This document shows positions 1 through 9,010 of a stretch of DNA of 64,000 bases, piece after piece. This DNA is from Nostoc sp. FACHB-110. Lineage in GTDB: Bacteria; Cyanobacteriota; Cyanobacteriia; Cyanobacteriales; Nostocaceae. The stretch's first letter is position 1. Each line of letters begins with the position of its first letter. The notes under the pieces were generated by a model. The model was not told the origin of the DNA. It did no database searches and saw only the letters and a list, made by a program, of their open reading frames with translations. Both the position numbers and the translations under genes were made by a program. The DNA is taken from the NCBI RefSeq assembly GCF_014697425.1, contig NZ_JACJRU010000004.1:62001-126000 (forward strand). Reading direction: 5' to 3'.

Positions 1-6
1 AAACTT

Positions 7-198
7 TCAATTACCCTGTTCAATCCACTCCCGCCCTGCTTTCTCCGCAGCTTCAGGCGTATAGTAAAGCTTGCCCTTACCAAACACCACACCACCAGCA
101 CTAATCAGCCGGAACTGCCAACAATCAGCCTCTGTGTAAAATACCAACAGAGTCAAGTTATGAGTGCCAACAATTGAATAAATTTTGGTGGTATTCAT
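7..198 (-). CDS. small hypothetical protein
   Basis: A 63-residue soluble protein of unknown function, beginning MNTTKIYSIVGTHNL and ending in a mixed charged helix (AEKAGREWIEQGN). I see no signal peptide, membrane segment or metal motif. The frame continues 6 codons upstream to a TTG, but the ATG at 198 is the more natural start. No clear Shine-Dalgarno sequence precedes either. It resembles the roughly 60-residue conserved hypothetical proteins common in filamentous cyanobacteria, but I cannot name a family. The stop lies 7 bases from the window edge, so its downstream neighbour is not visible. Confidence 0.55.
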   Translation of the reverse strand: MNTTKIYSIVGTHNLTLLVFYTEADCWQFRLISAGGVVFGKGKLYYTPEAAEKAGREWIEQGN

Positions 199-430
199 TA
201 GTGGTAGGTAGCTCAAGCTCTACCCTTGTTTTATCAAATTATTTTCTTGGAAGAAGTAATTGCTGAACACTTAAGCGTATCCAGTAAGCTAGAGGAATCC
301 GGTTTGATTTCTGAATCTAGTGGTGTAGGCAGGGAGTAGGGCTAGGGGAATGGGGAATAGGAAAGAAGATTGATCGAGGTGTAGTGATTTTTTTCATAAA
401 TCAAATATGCGTCCTAATATTATGTAAGGT

Positions 431-850
431 ATGCTGCAAATTTCAAATAAAATCATTATCCCTGATAGCGAACTCGAAATTAGCGCGATTCGTTCTCAAG
501 GTGCAGGGGGTCAAAATGTCAACAAAGTTGCTACAGCTATCCACTTACGCTTTGACATTGAAGCTTCATCATTACCAGCTTTCTATAAACAGCAACTTCT
601 CAAGCTAAACGACCGACGTATCACTCAAGAGGGGGTTGTGGTCATCAAAGCCCAAGAACACCGCAGCCAAGAAAAAAATCGGGAAGAAGCTTTGCAACGA
701 CTCAAGCAACTCATACTTAGTGCAGTTGTACTGCCCGAAATACGTTTCCCCACTAAACCAACTCGCGGTTCTCAAAAAAAACGTCTTGACAGTAAAACTA
801 AGCGCGGACAAATTAAGTCTATGAGAAGGCAGGTGATTGATGAAAAATAA
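431..850 (+). CDS. arfB: ArfB-type peptidyl-tRNA hydrolase (ribosome rescue)
   Basis: A 139-residue class-I release-factor-like protein, close to the usual ArfB/YaeJ length of about 140. The catalytic GGQ tripeptide is at residues 26-28 inside SQGAGGQNVNKV, the signature of the RF catalytic domain. The codon-recognition domains of true release factors are absent. The last 35 residues are rich in Lys/Arg (for example GSQKKRLDSKTKRG). In this family such a tail enters the empty mRNA channel of stalled ribosomes, and the GGQ domain then hydrolyses the stuck peptidyl-tRNA. It stands alone, with repeats and a small RNA candidate downstream. Assignment is firm from motif, length and tail. Confidence 0.93.
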   Translation: MLQISNKIIIPDSELEISAIRSQGAGGQNVNKVATAIHLRFDIEASSLPAFYKQQLLKLNDRRITQEGVVVIKAQEHRSQEKNREEALQRLKQLILSAVVLPEIRFPTKPTRGSQKKRLDSKTKRGQIKSMRRQVIDEK

Positions 851-940
851 AGGGATTTTGAAGAGTTAGTGAACACTCAAGACATCGAGATTTGCTAATT
901 GTAATATGGGCATATATACGGAAAGCCTTATACTGAACTC

Positions 941-1020
941 AAATTAATCTATTGTGTCCTTTAGTAACATCAAGGACAGCTAAGACCCCAACTAGTACAT
1001 CTAGTAGGGGTGATTTTTTT
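941..1020 (+). ncRNA. small RNA candidate with two hairpins and an intrinsic terminator
   Basis: No reading frame explains this stretch. A -10 like box TATACT lies at 929-934. Downstream are two perfect hairpins: TGTCCTT at about 955 pairs with AAGGACA, with a 10-nt loop, and ACCCCAACTAG pairs with CTAGTAGGGGT around a TACAT loop, followed at once by GATTTTTTTG. The second is a textbook Rho-independent terminator, and it is about 150 nt beyond the arfB stop. Promoter, structured 5' domain and terminator together suggest an independent RNA of about 75-80 nt. I considered the nitrogen-regulated RNAs of cyanobacteria but saw no canonical NtcA site (GTA-N8-TAC) upstream, so it is left unnamed. 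It could also be the arfB terminator alone. Confidence 0.55.
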
Positions 1021-1084
1021 GTGGTAGCGATAGGAATGACTACCACATTAATTAATTCACATCTTGCACCTAGCCCCAGCGAAT

Positions 1085-1560
1085 GGAATTCGTGGCTAAA
1101 CAAACGAAGTCCGCCTGCGCGGACTAACGAAAAATCAAGGTTTTGAAACCCGCGCAGGCGGGTTTTGCCTCTATTCACATCTCGCACCTAGCCCCAGCGA
1201 ATAGAATTCGCACGCCAGATGCTTCAAGTCGGGCATTGCCCGCCCAACGCACTGGCTCGGCTATACAAACGAAGTCCGCCTATCGCGCTTGCGCTGCGCT
1301 TGGCGCACCACGCGGACTAACGCAATATCAAGGGTTTGGAACCCGCGCAGGCGGTGAGGGGGTCGCAGTCTTGGCGGTTCCCGTCGATTGCGTTAGCGCA
1401 GCGTAAAGCCTGACGGCATGGCTTCGCTTAGAGCGACGTTCGCGTAGCGTCTCCCTTTGGGAGAAGGAGCGTCACCCCCGAACCCGTTAGCGCAGCGTTA
1501 GCGACGCAGGAGCGTCAGGGGTTTTGTCTGTGTAGCCGCGACTTCAGTCGCAGGCGTACA
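1085..1560. repeat. cluster of interspersed palindromic repeats
   Basis: About 475 bases of GC-rich mosaic repeats. Short modules recur: GTCCGCCTGCGCGGAC palindromes at about 1108 and again, with an insertion, near 1270; CCCGCGCAGGCGG at 1150 and 1340; GCTAACGCTGCGCTAACGG-type blocks near 1490; and GCGACTTCAGTCGC at about 1537. The same modules reappear at 33607-33871 and 41502-41532. Translations in this stretch are low-complexity (Arg/Ala/Pro) with no family signature, so I do not call genes. Such mosaic repeats are typical of Nostoc intergenic DNA. Confidence 0.7.
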
Positions 1561-1663
1561 AGATATGTATCTATGTAGACGATTTTTGTTAGTTATTTGA
1601 AGCGCAAGGGCACAAAAAGCTGTTGATAAATGGAGCTAGAAGAATAATTAGATGAAGAAGCTT

Positions 1664-2131
1664 TCAAACCTGTTGCCTATGCCCTACTGTATTAGCTTTA
1701 GTAGTTAAAGCATATTCTTTAAATCTTTCCAAATCAGCTTGAATCGTTGATTCAACTGCCCGTCCTAAAAACAAGTTATCCATGATTTTGCCAAGAATGC
1801 CAGGGATAGCATAGGACACAGTTAGCTTGACGATACTACTAGTGTGGCGATCGTAAAACCGAATTGCGCCCTGATTTGGCAACCCATCAATAGATTTCCA
1901 CTGGATAATTTGGTTGGGAATAATTTTGAGAATCTGCGATTTCCAGGTAAATTCCAACCCGCCAGTGTTGAGTTGCCAAATAGATATCTCTGGGTTGTCG
2001 GGAGGGATTTTTACCGAATCAATCCATTTCATCCATCGGGGCATTTGTTCTAAATCAGACCATAGACTCCACACTAAATCAATGGGAGCCTCGACTTCTA
2101 CTTGTACGCTATGCTCTAGCCAATCTGACAT
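1664..2131 (-). CDS. SRPBCC-family (polyketide cyclase/START-like) protein downstream of crtQ
   Basis: A 155-residue protein with the helix-grip fold pattern of the SRPBCC superfamily: an N-terminal 'VEVEAPIDLVWSLWSDLEQMPRWMKWI' type strand-helix, alternating beta strands, and a long C-terminal amphipathic helix (residues about 120-145). Such proteins bind hydrophobic ligands in a deep pocket. The start is 24 nt after the crtQ stop on the same strand, so the two are very probably cotranscribed. The pairing suggests a role in carotenoid handling or quinone/lipid binding, but this is inferred from context only. No signal peptide or membrane helix is visible. Confidence 0.8.
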   Translation of the reverse strand: MSDWLEHSVQVEVEAPIDLVWSLWSDLEQMPRWMKWIDSVKIPPDNPEISIWQLNTGGLEFTWKSQILKIIPNQIIQWKSIDGLPNQGAIRFYDRHTSSIVKLTVSYAIPGILGKIMDNLFLGRAVESTIQADLERFKEYALTTKANTVGHRQQV

Positions 2132-2155
2132 TCTTTTTTATTCCTCTGGGGTTCG

Positions 2156-3595
2156 CTACTGCTTGATTGTCTCTAAAATCGCTTTTGCTGCCCTTCTTCC
2201 AGAAATTGTTGCTCCTTCCATACTATCGATATAATCTTGCTGGGTATAGCTACCTGCAAGAAAGAAGTTGGGGATAGGAGTTTTTTGGTTGGGGCGGTAT
2301 AAATCCATCCCTGGGGCTTCTCGATAAAGAGATTGGGCAAGTTTCACAACACCATACCAAGTCATGTTGAGTTCCCGCGATGAGGGGAAGAGTTCATGTA
2401 CTTGCTTGAGGACGTGCTGGGCGATCGCTTCGTTACTTTCCTTAATAAATGGATCTCCTGGGGTGAGTACCAGTTGCAGTAAAGAACCTTGTCCTGGGCG
2501 ATAGTAATCACTAGGACTAGTCAAGGCCAAGTCAGCAAAACAAGAAAAGTCTGCGTCAGCAGTGTACAGCAAGTTATCTATGCCTACGGCATGGTCAAGT
2601 TGTTTGCGTTTTTCTGCATCTTGCAGTTCTGTCACCCAACCATCAAAACGCAACTGGACTGTAGCAACTGGTACTGCCTCTAATTTGTAAATATTGTCAA
2701 ATTCTGACCATTTTCGCCAATCTTGTGGTATAATACGCTGAATTCCCGGAACATCGCAGGCGCAGACATAGGCATCAGCTGTAATGGTTTCTGTGGTATC
2801 ACCTTGAGCTACAACTATACCAGTGACGTGGGTTTTACCATTTTCTTCAGCAAATTGAATTTCTCGTACTTGCCGACGAGTGTAAACTTTTGTGCCTCTG
2901 GCTGCTAAATATTCCAAGATTGGTTTGTGTAAGTACCCTTCAGGCGAGCCTTCTAGCATCCGCAACACTGAAGCCTCACTTCTAACTGCGAAAAACTGAA
3001 AGATGGTTAGCATACAACGGGCAGAAATATTTTCGCAGTCAATGAATCCTAACGCGTAGGCGATAGGATTCCACATCCGTTTAATGCTACCTTCGCTACC
3101 ACCGTGACGACGAAACCAATCGGCAAAGCTAATTTTATCTAGGTTGCGGATGGTTTTCATTGCCCCGTCAAAGTCTATTAATCCTCTAACTATCGGACTA
3201 GTACCGAGCGCGATCGCATTTTGTAATTTATCTTGTAAAGACAGTTGGGAAGTCGTAAAAAATGCTTTTAACCCGTTAAAAGGCGCACCCGTGAAAAAAC
3301 GAAAATCCAATGCACCGGTGCGCCCGCCTTGATTAATAAAAGTGTGGGTGTGTTCTTTTAATCGTAAATGTGACAACGCCCCCACTTTTTCCATTAACTC
3401 AAACAATTGATAGTAGCAGCCAAAAAATACGTGCAAACCCATTTCTACATGGTTGCCATCGCCATCTACCCAACTACCAACTTTACCACCAACAAATGGG
3501 CGGGACTCAAAAATCTGGACTTCACAGCCAGCATCGGCTAAATCTACAGCGGTTGCTAGCCCAGCCAATCCCGCACCTACGATTGCAACGCGCAT
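2156..3595 (-). CDS. crtQ: zeta-carotene desaturase
   Basis: A 479-residue FAD-dependent amine-oxidase-type desaturase that converts zeta-carotene to lycopene in the plant-like poly-cis carotenoid pathway of cyanobacteria. The N-terminus carries the Rossmann dinucleotide motif [14 protein letters not shown] (residues 5-18), followed by [14 protein letters not shown]. The C-terminus has the second FAD motif [20 protein letters not shown], characteristic of the phytoene/zeta-carotene desaturase group. Length and the [20 protein letters not shown] segment match cyanobacterial ZDS (CrtQ) rather than phytoene desaturase CrtP. It acts at the thylakoid or plasma membrane with plastoquinone as likely electron acceptor (family knowledge). 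An SRPBCC gene follows in the same operon. Confidence 0.93.
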   Translation of the reverse strand: MRVAIVGAGLAGLATAVDLADAGCEVQIFESRPFVGGKVGSWVDGDGNHVEMGLHVFFGCYYQLFELMEKVGALSHLRLKEHTHTFINQGGRTGALDFRFFTGAPFNGLKAFFTTSQLSLQDKLQNAIALGTSPIVRGLIDFDGAMKTIRNLDKISFADWFRRHGGSEGSIKRMWNPIAYALGFIDCENISARCMLTIFQFFAVRSEASVLRMLEGSPEGYLHKPILEYLAARGTKVYTRRQVREIQFAEENGKTHVTGIVVAQGDTTETITADAYVCACDVPGIQRIIPQDWRKWSEFDNIYKLEAVPVATVQLRFDGWVTELQDAEKRKQLDHAVGIDNLLYTADADFSCFADLALTSPSDYYRPGQGSLLQLVLTPGDPFIKESNEAIAQHVLKQVHELFPSSRELNMTWYGVVKLAQSLYREAPGMDLYRPNQKTPIPNFFLAGSYTQQDYIDSMEGATISGRRAAKAILETIKQ

Positions 3596-3938
3596 TCCGT
3601 CCTACCTCTTCAGTTTCTTTACAAATTGTAACTGGGTTGGTGTCGGAAATTGCTATTCACCTCAAGCCTGTTTGCAAGGTTTTACACTTGCTCTGGTCAT
3701 AAGTTAATTGCATATAGAGTTATTCAGAGTCCACCAGTATGTAGATGCACTGTAGGTCGAAACCCACGGGTAATAAAACAGATGTGATTACTTTTTTTGA
3801 TCCTGATAGCTAAATTTACTGGTGGCAAAGCGTTTGTACTAGAATCAACAAACTTGAATTGCAATGGACTAAAAAAAGCATAATAGGTGCTTTTTTTGAT
3901 TTATACAGTACAAATCTGCAAGCTGTAAAATCATATTC
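3596..3938. other. intergenic, upstream of crtQ
   Basis: About 340 bases of AT-rich sequence upstream of crtQ and downstream of the small RHH gene. I see no supported gene and no clear promoter boxes. An imperfect T-rich stretch (GCTTTTTTTGAT near 3890) could end a transcript coming from the left, but without a strong stem. Confidence 0.4.
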
Positions 3939-4115
3939 CTATTTATTTGCTTCTTTATTTTCATCGGTGGTTGGTAAACCTCGAATCAGTTCCCGAATTA
4001 CATCTGTTGCAGGTCTACCTGTTTGCTGACAATACTTTTCTAGTTTCTCAGCTTCCTGTGCTGCTAAATTCACAGTTATACGTTTAACGGCCCATTTTTT
4101 ATTAGTCATTATCAT
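3939..4115 (-). CDS. small ribbon-helix-helix (CopG-like) protein
   Basis: A 58-residue reading frame: MIMTNKKWAVKRITVNLA, then AQEAEKLEKYCQQTGRPATD and VIRELIRGLPTTDENKEANK. The short strand (VKRITVNLA) followed by two helices separated by 'TGRPATD' fits the MetJ/Arc/CopG ribbon-helix-helix fold, in which two chains form a dimer that binds operator DNA with the paired strand. Similar short proteins are widespread in cyanobacteria and are usually annotated as CopG-family regulators or orphan antitoxins. No toxin gene is adjacent. The start may be the ATG at 4115 or the one two codons later (4109). Neither has a good ribosome-binding site. Confidence 0.65.
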   Translation of the reverse strand: MIMTNKKWAVKRITVNLAAQEAEKLEKYCQQTGRPATDVIRELIRGLPTTDENKEANK

Positions 4116-5732
4116 GCTATCTGCTGTATATTAACACCATCAAAACAACGAATAACGCAAGTTGAAGAGGAATTAAGATTATCAGAGTTTGTGTCTCGAA
4201 ACAAGCAATGCTATCGACACAAAAATTAGTCAAACTGTCAAATTATTCATTATTTTCCAAAAACATATAAGAATGGATTACTATTTTGGCAGGAAACGTC
4301 CCAAGTGTACATTCATTGCTTATGATGTTTTCACCAATAATCTTCTCAAGAAAACTTGACAATTAAATTTTATAAAGCAATTTGAGATATCTTAGCTTGA
4401 CTGAATCAAAATATCTTTTTTTATTCAGCAAAAGTATTTACGCTTTTCTGCTGTACAACATCAGCTAATACTGCTAGATAGACTATCAACTTTTATGACC
4501 TAGACCCTACAAGGTCAGATGTTTATATAGGTGTGCATATTGGGCGGGTAATTACCCAATAACACGCACCTACAAGCGATCGCCCTCATACTTATTAACA
4601 TTTTGCTGCGAATTGGTACTTTTGATTGTTGATATTGATTAAGTCAGAGATATCGAAAAATTTAGATGCCGATTTAAGTGTTCATTTGCTAACTCCTAGT
4701 ATTTAAATTGAGTAATATACATACTTTTGTCAATCCTACTTTTAGTAGTATTTGAACTATTTAAGGATGATTAAGTAATTATCATGCTAGTTTGTGTGAT
4801 TTGTGTAAATACTATTTTGTTCCTGGGGTGGCATTAATACTTTGGACTAGGTAGATTATCTGTTTATTTATCTTATTGATAAATATCTAATGTGTAATAT
4901 ATCCATTAGTTGATTTGGAATACTACGCTAGAAACAAATTGAATTTTTTTCGCCATTGAACCGAAACAAAATATTTATTTCTGCCTCCTGGTATATCAAA
5001 CAAATTGATTTATTTCATAAGATAATATTTGCTTGACTCACATCTGTACGGCTATTATAACCGCGATTTTAGTGCTTTAAATAATCTTCATTAAATGGTG
5101 AATTATGGTTTTTCTGGCAGTTTATAAAAAAAATATAAAGCAAATTCAAGGTGGCTTAAATTTTGATTAACTTGATAGTTTAAAAATAGTATTCCTCTGT
5201 AAAAAAAAGAAACTTAAGCAGTAAAGTTTGTGATTCTGGGGATAGAATTTAAAAAAACGGTTAATTTAATATTGAAGCAGTGGCGGAAATGATTGCTGTT
5301 AATAATTGAGGATGGTTGCTAAATTACTAAAAAGTCCAAAAATATCTAGCCTTCATGAACAGCCGATAAAGTAAGCAAGGGAAAAAGCGATCGCATCATG
5401 GAATTTAATCATCTACAATTACTAGCTGAAATTAAAAGTTGGCGATTTTGACCTCTGGTAATTGCTAGGCATTGAGAGTAGCAGTGCAAATCTGACTATC
5501 CAATGCAGACAAATAAATCTACAGTAGTAGCGATAGCAATTTACGAAATTATTCATATAAGAAAAAGTATTTGCTTTTATGCTTTATTGGTTGCATTTAA
5601 GCGCAAGGCTGAGGAGTTTTTAATTATTTACCCCTACTCCTCTGCCACGCAGTCGCTTTAAGTCGGGAAACCCGCCCAACGCGCAGGCTCTTCTTGCTGT
5701 CTCAACTAACAAATTAAGTGGTTAACAGCTTA
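4116..5732. other. 1.6-kb gene-free AT-rich region
   Basis: I find no convincing gene on either strand in this long stretch. It is strongly AT-rich with many short A and T runs. It contains a consensus-like promoter at 5033-5061, scattered HIP1 palindromes, and near 5640-5700 a repeat fragment (GTCGGGAAACCCGCCCAACG) shared with the other repeat clusters. It may hold an untranslated RNA or the decayed remains of a deleted gene. Confidence 0.5.
5033..5061 (+). promoter_or_regulatory. sigma70-type promoter candidate without a downstream gene
   Basis: TTGACT (5033-5038) and TATAAC (5056-5061) are separated by exactly 17 bases, a near-consensus vegetative promoter. No open reading frame of useful size follows on the + strand before 5732, so the product, if any, would be a non-coding RNA. 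In AT-rich DNA chance matches occur, hence the modest confidence. Confidence 0.35.
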
Positions 5733-7358
5733 TTAAATTTGCGGCATAAGTTGAAGCGTCCCAAGTCCTAAGTCTTTTGGGGAAAGAGACTGTGCCTCGA
5801 ATAGAGCCATCATATCGCGCATTTGCGGATTACCACGGGCAGAGCCTGTGAGTCCTTTAGCAATGATTAACCCACAGTAGCCTTTGGTATTTTTACACCG
5901 CTGATTCCATTTTTTCCGAGCTTCTACATGGATAGGGTCATCATCTAAAAATTCGCCAAACAAGAACAATTCCCCATTTTGAGTTTGCAACAAACCTAAA
6001 TCGTAGCGATCGCCATCGAAGGGATCGGCCCCGGGATTAAAACAAATTGCTTGCAAACCGCCAGCCTCTTCTATACTTTCAATCACAACCTTCGCTTTAG
6101 GCCTGGAGGTTTGAATCAAAATCACAGGTAAACCATCACCTACCTGTTGAATTTCGCCAGATGGATGATAATTCACACCTTTGCGAAGGAACTCCAACAT
6201 CTCCCACGAAACTACTCCCAAACTCAAAAAAGAATCTTCAGGAATTAAATCATCGCGCAAAGACCGGAAACTTTGTAAGTTAGCCAGATCGAGTTCCGAT
6301 TCCTCTTCATCTAAACCTGCCATTTCTTCTAACTCAGTGGCTAACTTTGGCATTGAAGCAACAGTCACAGATACGGATTTTGTGGCAATATCCGCTTCTG
6401 GGAGAGAAATGCGGTAACGGTGGCTGAGTTCTGGGAAGTTAGGGACTTGTAATTGCTTACGGTGGTCACGAATAAAGCGACAAAGACTTTCTAAAGCAAC
6501 GTAAACTACGAGTGCTTCTTCTTCATATAAAACTGATCTGAGTCCTTCTAAAGGGTGAATATTACCGAAGGTTGGCTCAATTTCTGAGAATACTACCTCG
6601 TCGGCTAAATTATCTGCGTCTTCATCTTCAGCATCTGGACGTTCAAAGGTGAGAAATAGGCAATCTTGCTTGAGAAAAGCTTCTTCTAAATGCCCTTGTG
6701 ATTCATCATCTTGCAAAACTGCAGCCCGGAAACGCTTGAGGGAGTCTTCGGAACGATAAAACAAAATCCCATATTCCATCCCCAACATTCCCATCACCGA
6801 GGCGTACAGTGTACCGACATCCCATTTGTTAATTTCTATTGATAATATTTGCTGCTCTTCAATAAATTCCCAAGGGGCTGCTTGCCAAAGCGCAAAGGCT
6901 TTTTCTTGCAGAGCTTCGGCATATTGTGGTGGTAAGTCTGGGCTTTGGTTATCAATAATTTCGGCAAAGCCGCGAAACAATTCATCAATTAGAGGCAATT
7001 CTGGGGCATAGTCAATGACTATATCCAAGTCCTGTAAGACACCGCGCAAATAAAATTGAATTTCCCGGTCGCGGACAATAATTTTATGCGGTCTAGCGGG
7101 TTTAGCGGGACTATGGGGATGCTCCATTGCCCGCATTAAGGTGCGAACAATAGCTTCAGGGCCTGTTTCGGGCGGTACTACATCCATTCCTCTGACAATG
7201 CCTTGGGAGCCATCAACCCAAAGAATACAATCACCATTGGCTGATGAGTCTAAATGCTGAATAGGTGATGCCAATGGACGGCGATCGCCCTCCCAAACAG
7301 AAGGAATTTGAGATAATTTCTTCAACCGACGACTGGTAGAGCGATTAAAACTTGTCAT
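5733..7358 (-). CDS. conserved cyanobacterial protein (DUF6930 type)
   Basis: A 541-residue soluble acidic protein with no signal peptide and no membrane helices. It begins MTSFNRSTSRRLKKLSQIPS and contains 'CILWVDGSQGIVRGMDVVPPETGPEAIVRTL', a region I associate with the DUF6930 family found in cyanobacteria. A low-complexity acidic stretch (EDEDADNLADEVV, then LEEMAGLDEEESELDLANL) separates two globular halves. The C-terminal part (KGYCGLIIAKGLTGSARGNPQMRDMMALFEA) is well structured. Function is unknown. It stands alone on the minus strand, divergent from the IscA/SufA-like gene. The family assignment is from recollection of sequence features, not a search. Confidence 0.75.
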   Translation of the reverse strand: MTSFNRSTSRRLKKLSQIPSVWEGDRRPLASPIQHLDSSANGDCILWVDGSQGIVRGMDVVPPETGPEAIVRTLMRAMEHPHSPAKPARPHKIIVRDREIQFYLRGVLQDLDIVIDYAPELPLIDELFRGFAEIIDNQSPDLPPQYAEALQEKAFALWQAAPWEFIEEQQILSIEINKWDVGTLYASVMGMLGMEYGILFYRSEDSLKRFRAAVLQDDESQGHLEEAFLKQDCLFLTFERPDAEDEDADNLADEVVFSEIEPTFGNIHPLEGLRSVLYEEEALVVYVALESLCRFIRDHRKQLQVPNFPELSHRYRISLPEADIATKSVSVTVASMPKLATELEEMAGLDEEESELDLANLQSFRSLRDDLIPEDSFLSLGVVSWEMLEFLRKGVNYHPSGEIQQVGDGLPVILIQTSRPKAKVVIESIEEAGGLQAICFNPGADPFDGDRYDLGLLQTQNGELFLFGEFLDDDPIHVEARKKWNQRCKNTKGYCGLIIAKGLTGSARGNPQMRDMMALFEAQSLSPKDLGLGTLQLMPQI

Positions 7359-7678
7359 AGAGTCAGTTAATCAAAGGAAGCAAGTTGGAAGTCAACTGTT
7401 GGGGATGGCTAGCTGGGGATGAATTTCCCGGCTGCTGACAGCTGAAGAGGAAGGGCGACTCAGGCGGACACAAGGCTCAAATTCTGTAAAAACCGAATCT
7501 ATAAATACACCGAGTCTCTCAATTCTAGAATAAAAAGCTTTGGCTACTTTTGACGGAGTGTTTACAATTGGCAATTTGCGGCCTGAATATCGCTAGAATA
7601 TATAGAAAAATTAGCGATCGCCAAAGCCGCTATCACAAACTTTTATAAGGTTACTGAATATTAGGGAGTTTACAAAAT
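7359..7678. other. divergent intergenic region
   Basis: About 320 bases between the DUF6930 gene and the Fe-S carrier gene, so it must hold both promoters. A 60-residue open frame on the minus strand (7392-7574) has no family features and no ribosome-binding site, and I treat it as spurious. A HIP1 site lies near 7615. The Fe-S gene has a plausible SD (AGGGAG) about 10 bases before its ATG. Confidence 0.4.
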
Positions 7679-8035
7679 ATGACACAAGCAACCCAGCCTC
7701 AACAACGTGGCATTCAATTAAGCGAAACCGCTTTACGCCAAGTTAAGCTTCTGCAACAAAGGCAAGGTCAAGATTTGTGCTTGCGGGTAGGAGTACGCCA
7801 AGGTGGATGCTCGGGAATGTCTTACATGATGGATTTTGAGGATAAAAGCAAAATTACCACCCACGACGAAGTTTTTGACTATGAAGGCTTCCAAATTGTG
7901 TGCGATCGCAAAAGCTTGCTTTATCTGTATGGTTTAATGCTCGACTATAGCGATGCCATGATTGGCGGTGGCTTTCAATTTACTAACCCCAACGCTAACC
8001 AAACCTGTGGTTGCGGTAAGTCATTTGGTGTGTAG
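7679..8035 (+). CDS. A-type iron-sulfur carrier (IscA/SufA/HesB family)
   Basis: A 118-residue A-type carrier that holds an Fe-S cluster or iron and passes it to target apoproteins. The three invariant cysteines are present: C44 in [11 protein letters not shown], and C110 and C112 in the C-terminal TCGCGKSF. The family length is usually 105-120, so the gene is complete. The start ATG is preceded by AGGGAG. No other suf or isc genes are adjacent. In cyanobacteria the suf operon lies elsewhere and A-type carriers are commonly unlinked. I cannot distinguish SufA from IscA with certainty. Confidence 0.93.
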   Translation: MTQATQPQQRGIQLSETALRQVKLLQQRQGQDLCLRVGVRQGGCSGMSYMMDFEDKSKITTHDEVFDYEGFQIVCDRKSLLYLYGLMLDYSDAMIGGGFQFTNPNANQTCGCGKSFGV

Positions 8036-8119
8036 TCAAAGTCAATAGTCAATATATTGACTATTGACCATTGACAATTGACTATTAACTATTGACCAAT
8101 GACGAATAACTATTGACTA
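8036..8119. repeat. heptameric short tandem repeats (TTGACTA type)
   Basis: The whole 84-base spacer between the Fe-S carrier and the TPR gene is made of degenerate 7-8 base units such as TATTGAC and TTGACTA. This is the short tandemly repeated repetitive (STRR) class known from heterocystous cyanobacteria. It reaches the ATG of the TPR gene and replaces any visible ribosome-binding site. Confidence 0.8.
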
Positions 8120-8542
8120 ATGACTGACACCATTGAATCGCTGTTTGATAACGGTTTAGAACGCTATAAAGCGGGTGAAGCAGCGGATTCGTTGATCCCT
8201 GTATTTAAAGAGGTGTGCGATCGCTCCCCCAAAACTGCTGCGGCTTGGATTTGTTTATCATGGTTATATTTGCTAGATAACAAGCCAAATGCAGCATATA
8301 AAGCTGCCCAAAAAGCAGTCAAACTCAGCCCCCAAGACCCACAAGCCAGAGTAAATCTAGCTTTGTCCATGCTCGAAACAGGTCAAAAGGGTTTACGCCA
8401 GCATATTGATGCTGTACAACAGTTATTCTTGGTGAACCCAGAATGGCGTACCGAAATTAAAGACAGCATAGAAGACGGTCTGGGGAGAAAACCAGATTGG
8501 CAGAGTTTACTAAAAGTTAAAAATTGGTTGTTTGAAGATTAA
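8120..8542 (+). CDS. small TPR-repeat protein
   Basis: A 140-residue soluble protein. Residues about 10-110 form three TPR-like helical hairpins (for example AAWICLSWLYLLDNKPNAAYKAAQKAVKLSPQDPQARVNLALSML), a protein-protein interaction scaffold. No signal peptide. It is followed 118 bases later by a small two-helix membrane protein on the same strand, an arrangement I have the impression recurs in cyanobacteria. The upstream spacer is all short tandem repeats, so no Shine-Dalgarno is visible. The partner and function are unknown. Confidence 0.8.
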   Translation: MTDTIESLFDNGLERYKAGEAADSLIPVFKEVCDRSPKTAAAWICLSWLYLLDNKPNAAYKAAQKAVKLSPQDPQARVNLALSMLETGQKGLRQHIDAVQQLFLVNPEWRTEIKDSIEDGLGRKPDWQSLLKVKNWLFED

Positions 8543-8660
8543 ACCATAGAGGTGCTTAGGTTAGGGGCTAGAGGCTAGAGGTGACTGTAAAACTTATCTC
8601 ACTAATATTCTATAGTCTTACTAATTTCTCATCCCTAGTCTCTAATCTCTAATTTCCCAT

Positions 8661-8903
8661 ATGAAAGATAAATTTTTGAGTTGGCTGAATTTAATTTTGG
8701 TAGCCGATGTGTTTTTGGTGTTCCTTGGTTTTGGCTGGTTTGCGATCGCAGTTGTCGGTGATGCAACAGGAGTCAACTTAGGACTTGACTTGTGGCACAA
8801 ACTTTGGCAACCAGTGTTTAACCCAGCTATTGGTATCCTCATGGGAGGCGCAATTCTCAGTGGGATTATCAGCTGGGTTTCTCGAAAATTCCAAGCTGAT
8901 TAG
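8661..8903 (+). CDS. small two-helix membrane protein
   Basis: An 80-residue protein with two hydrophobic segments: residues about 8-33 (WLNLILVADVFLVFLGFGWF region) and about 50-72 (FNPAIGILMGGAILSGIISW). The loop between them carries polar residues (LDLWHKLWQP), and the short C-terminus is basic. This fits a hairpin inner-membrane or thylakoid protein. It lies downstream of the TPR gene with a repeat-rich spacer (GGCTAGAGGCTAGAGG near 8570). Function unknown, but the even hydrophobicity profile and complete frame support a real gene. Confidence 0.7.
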   Translation: MKDKFLSWLNLILVADVFLVFLGFGWFAIAVVGDATGVNLGLDLWHKLWQPVFNPAIGILMGGAILSGIISWVSRKFQAD

Positions 8904-9010
8904 TTATCTGTCAATTTTTAGCACAATTTTGGATTTGGGATTTGCAATTTCGGATTGACGTCTCAGCCAATGGGCAAATCTCAACTCCAAAATCAAAAAT
9001 TGCTTGACTT

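Noticed and set aside
901..919. NtcA-like site upstream of the small RNA candidate
   Set aside because: GTA and TAC are present but spaced by 13 bases instead of 8, so it is not a proper NtcA site.
939..1406. Open frames of 64-87 residues (952-1146, 1143-1406 and 939-1187 minus)
   Set aside because: They lie in the small RNA and palindromic repeat region, have Arg/Ala/Pro-rich low-complexity translations and no ribosome-binding sites.
7392..7574. 60-residue frame on the minus strand between DUF6930 and the Fe-S carrier gene
   Set aside because: No family features, no ribosome-binding site, and it would fill the shared promoter region.
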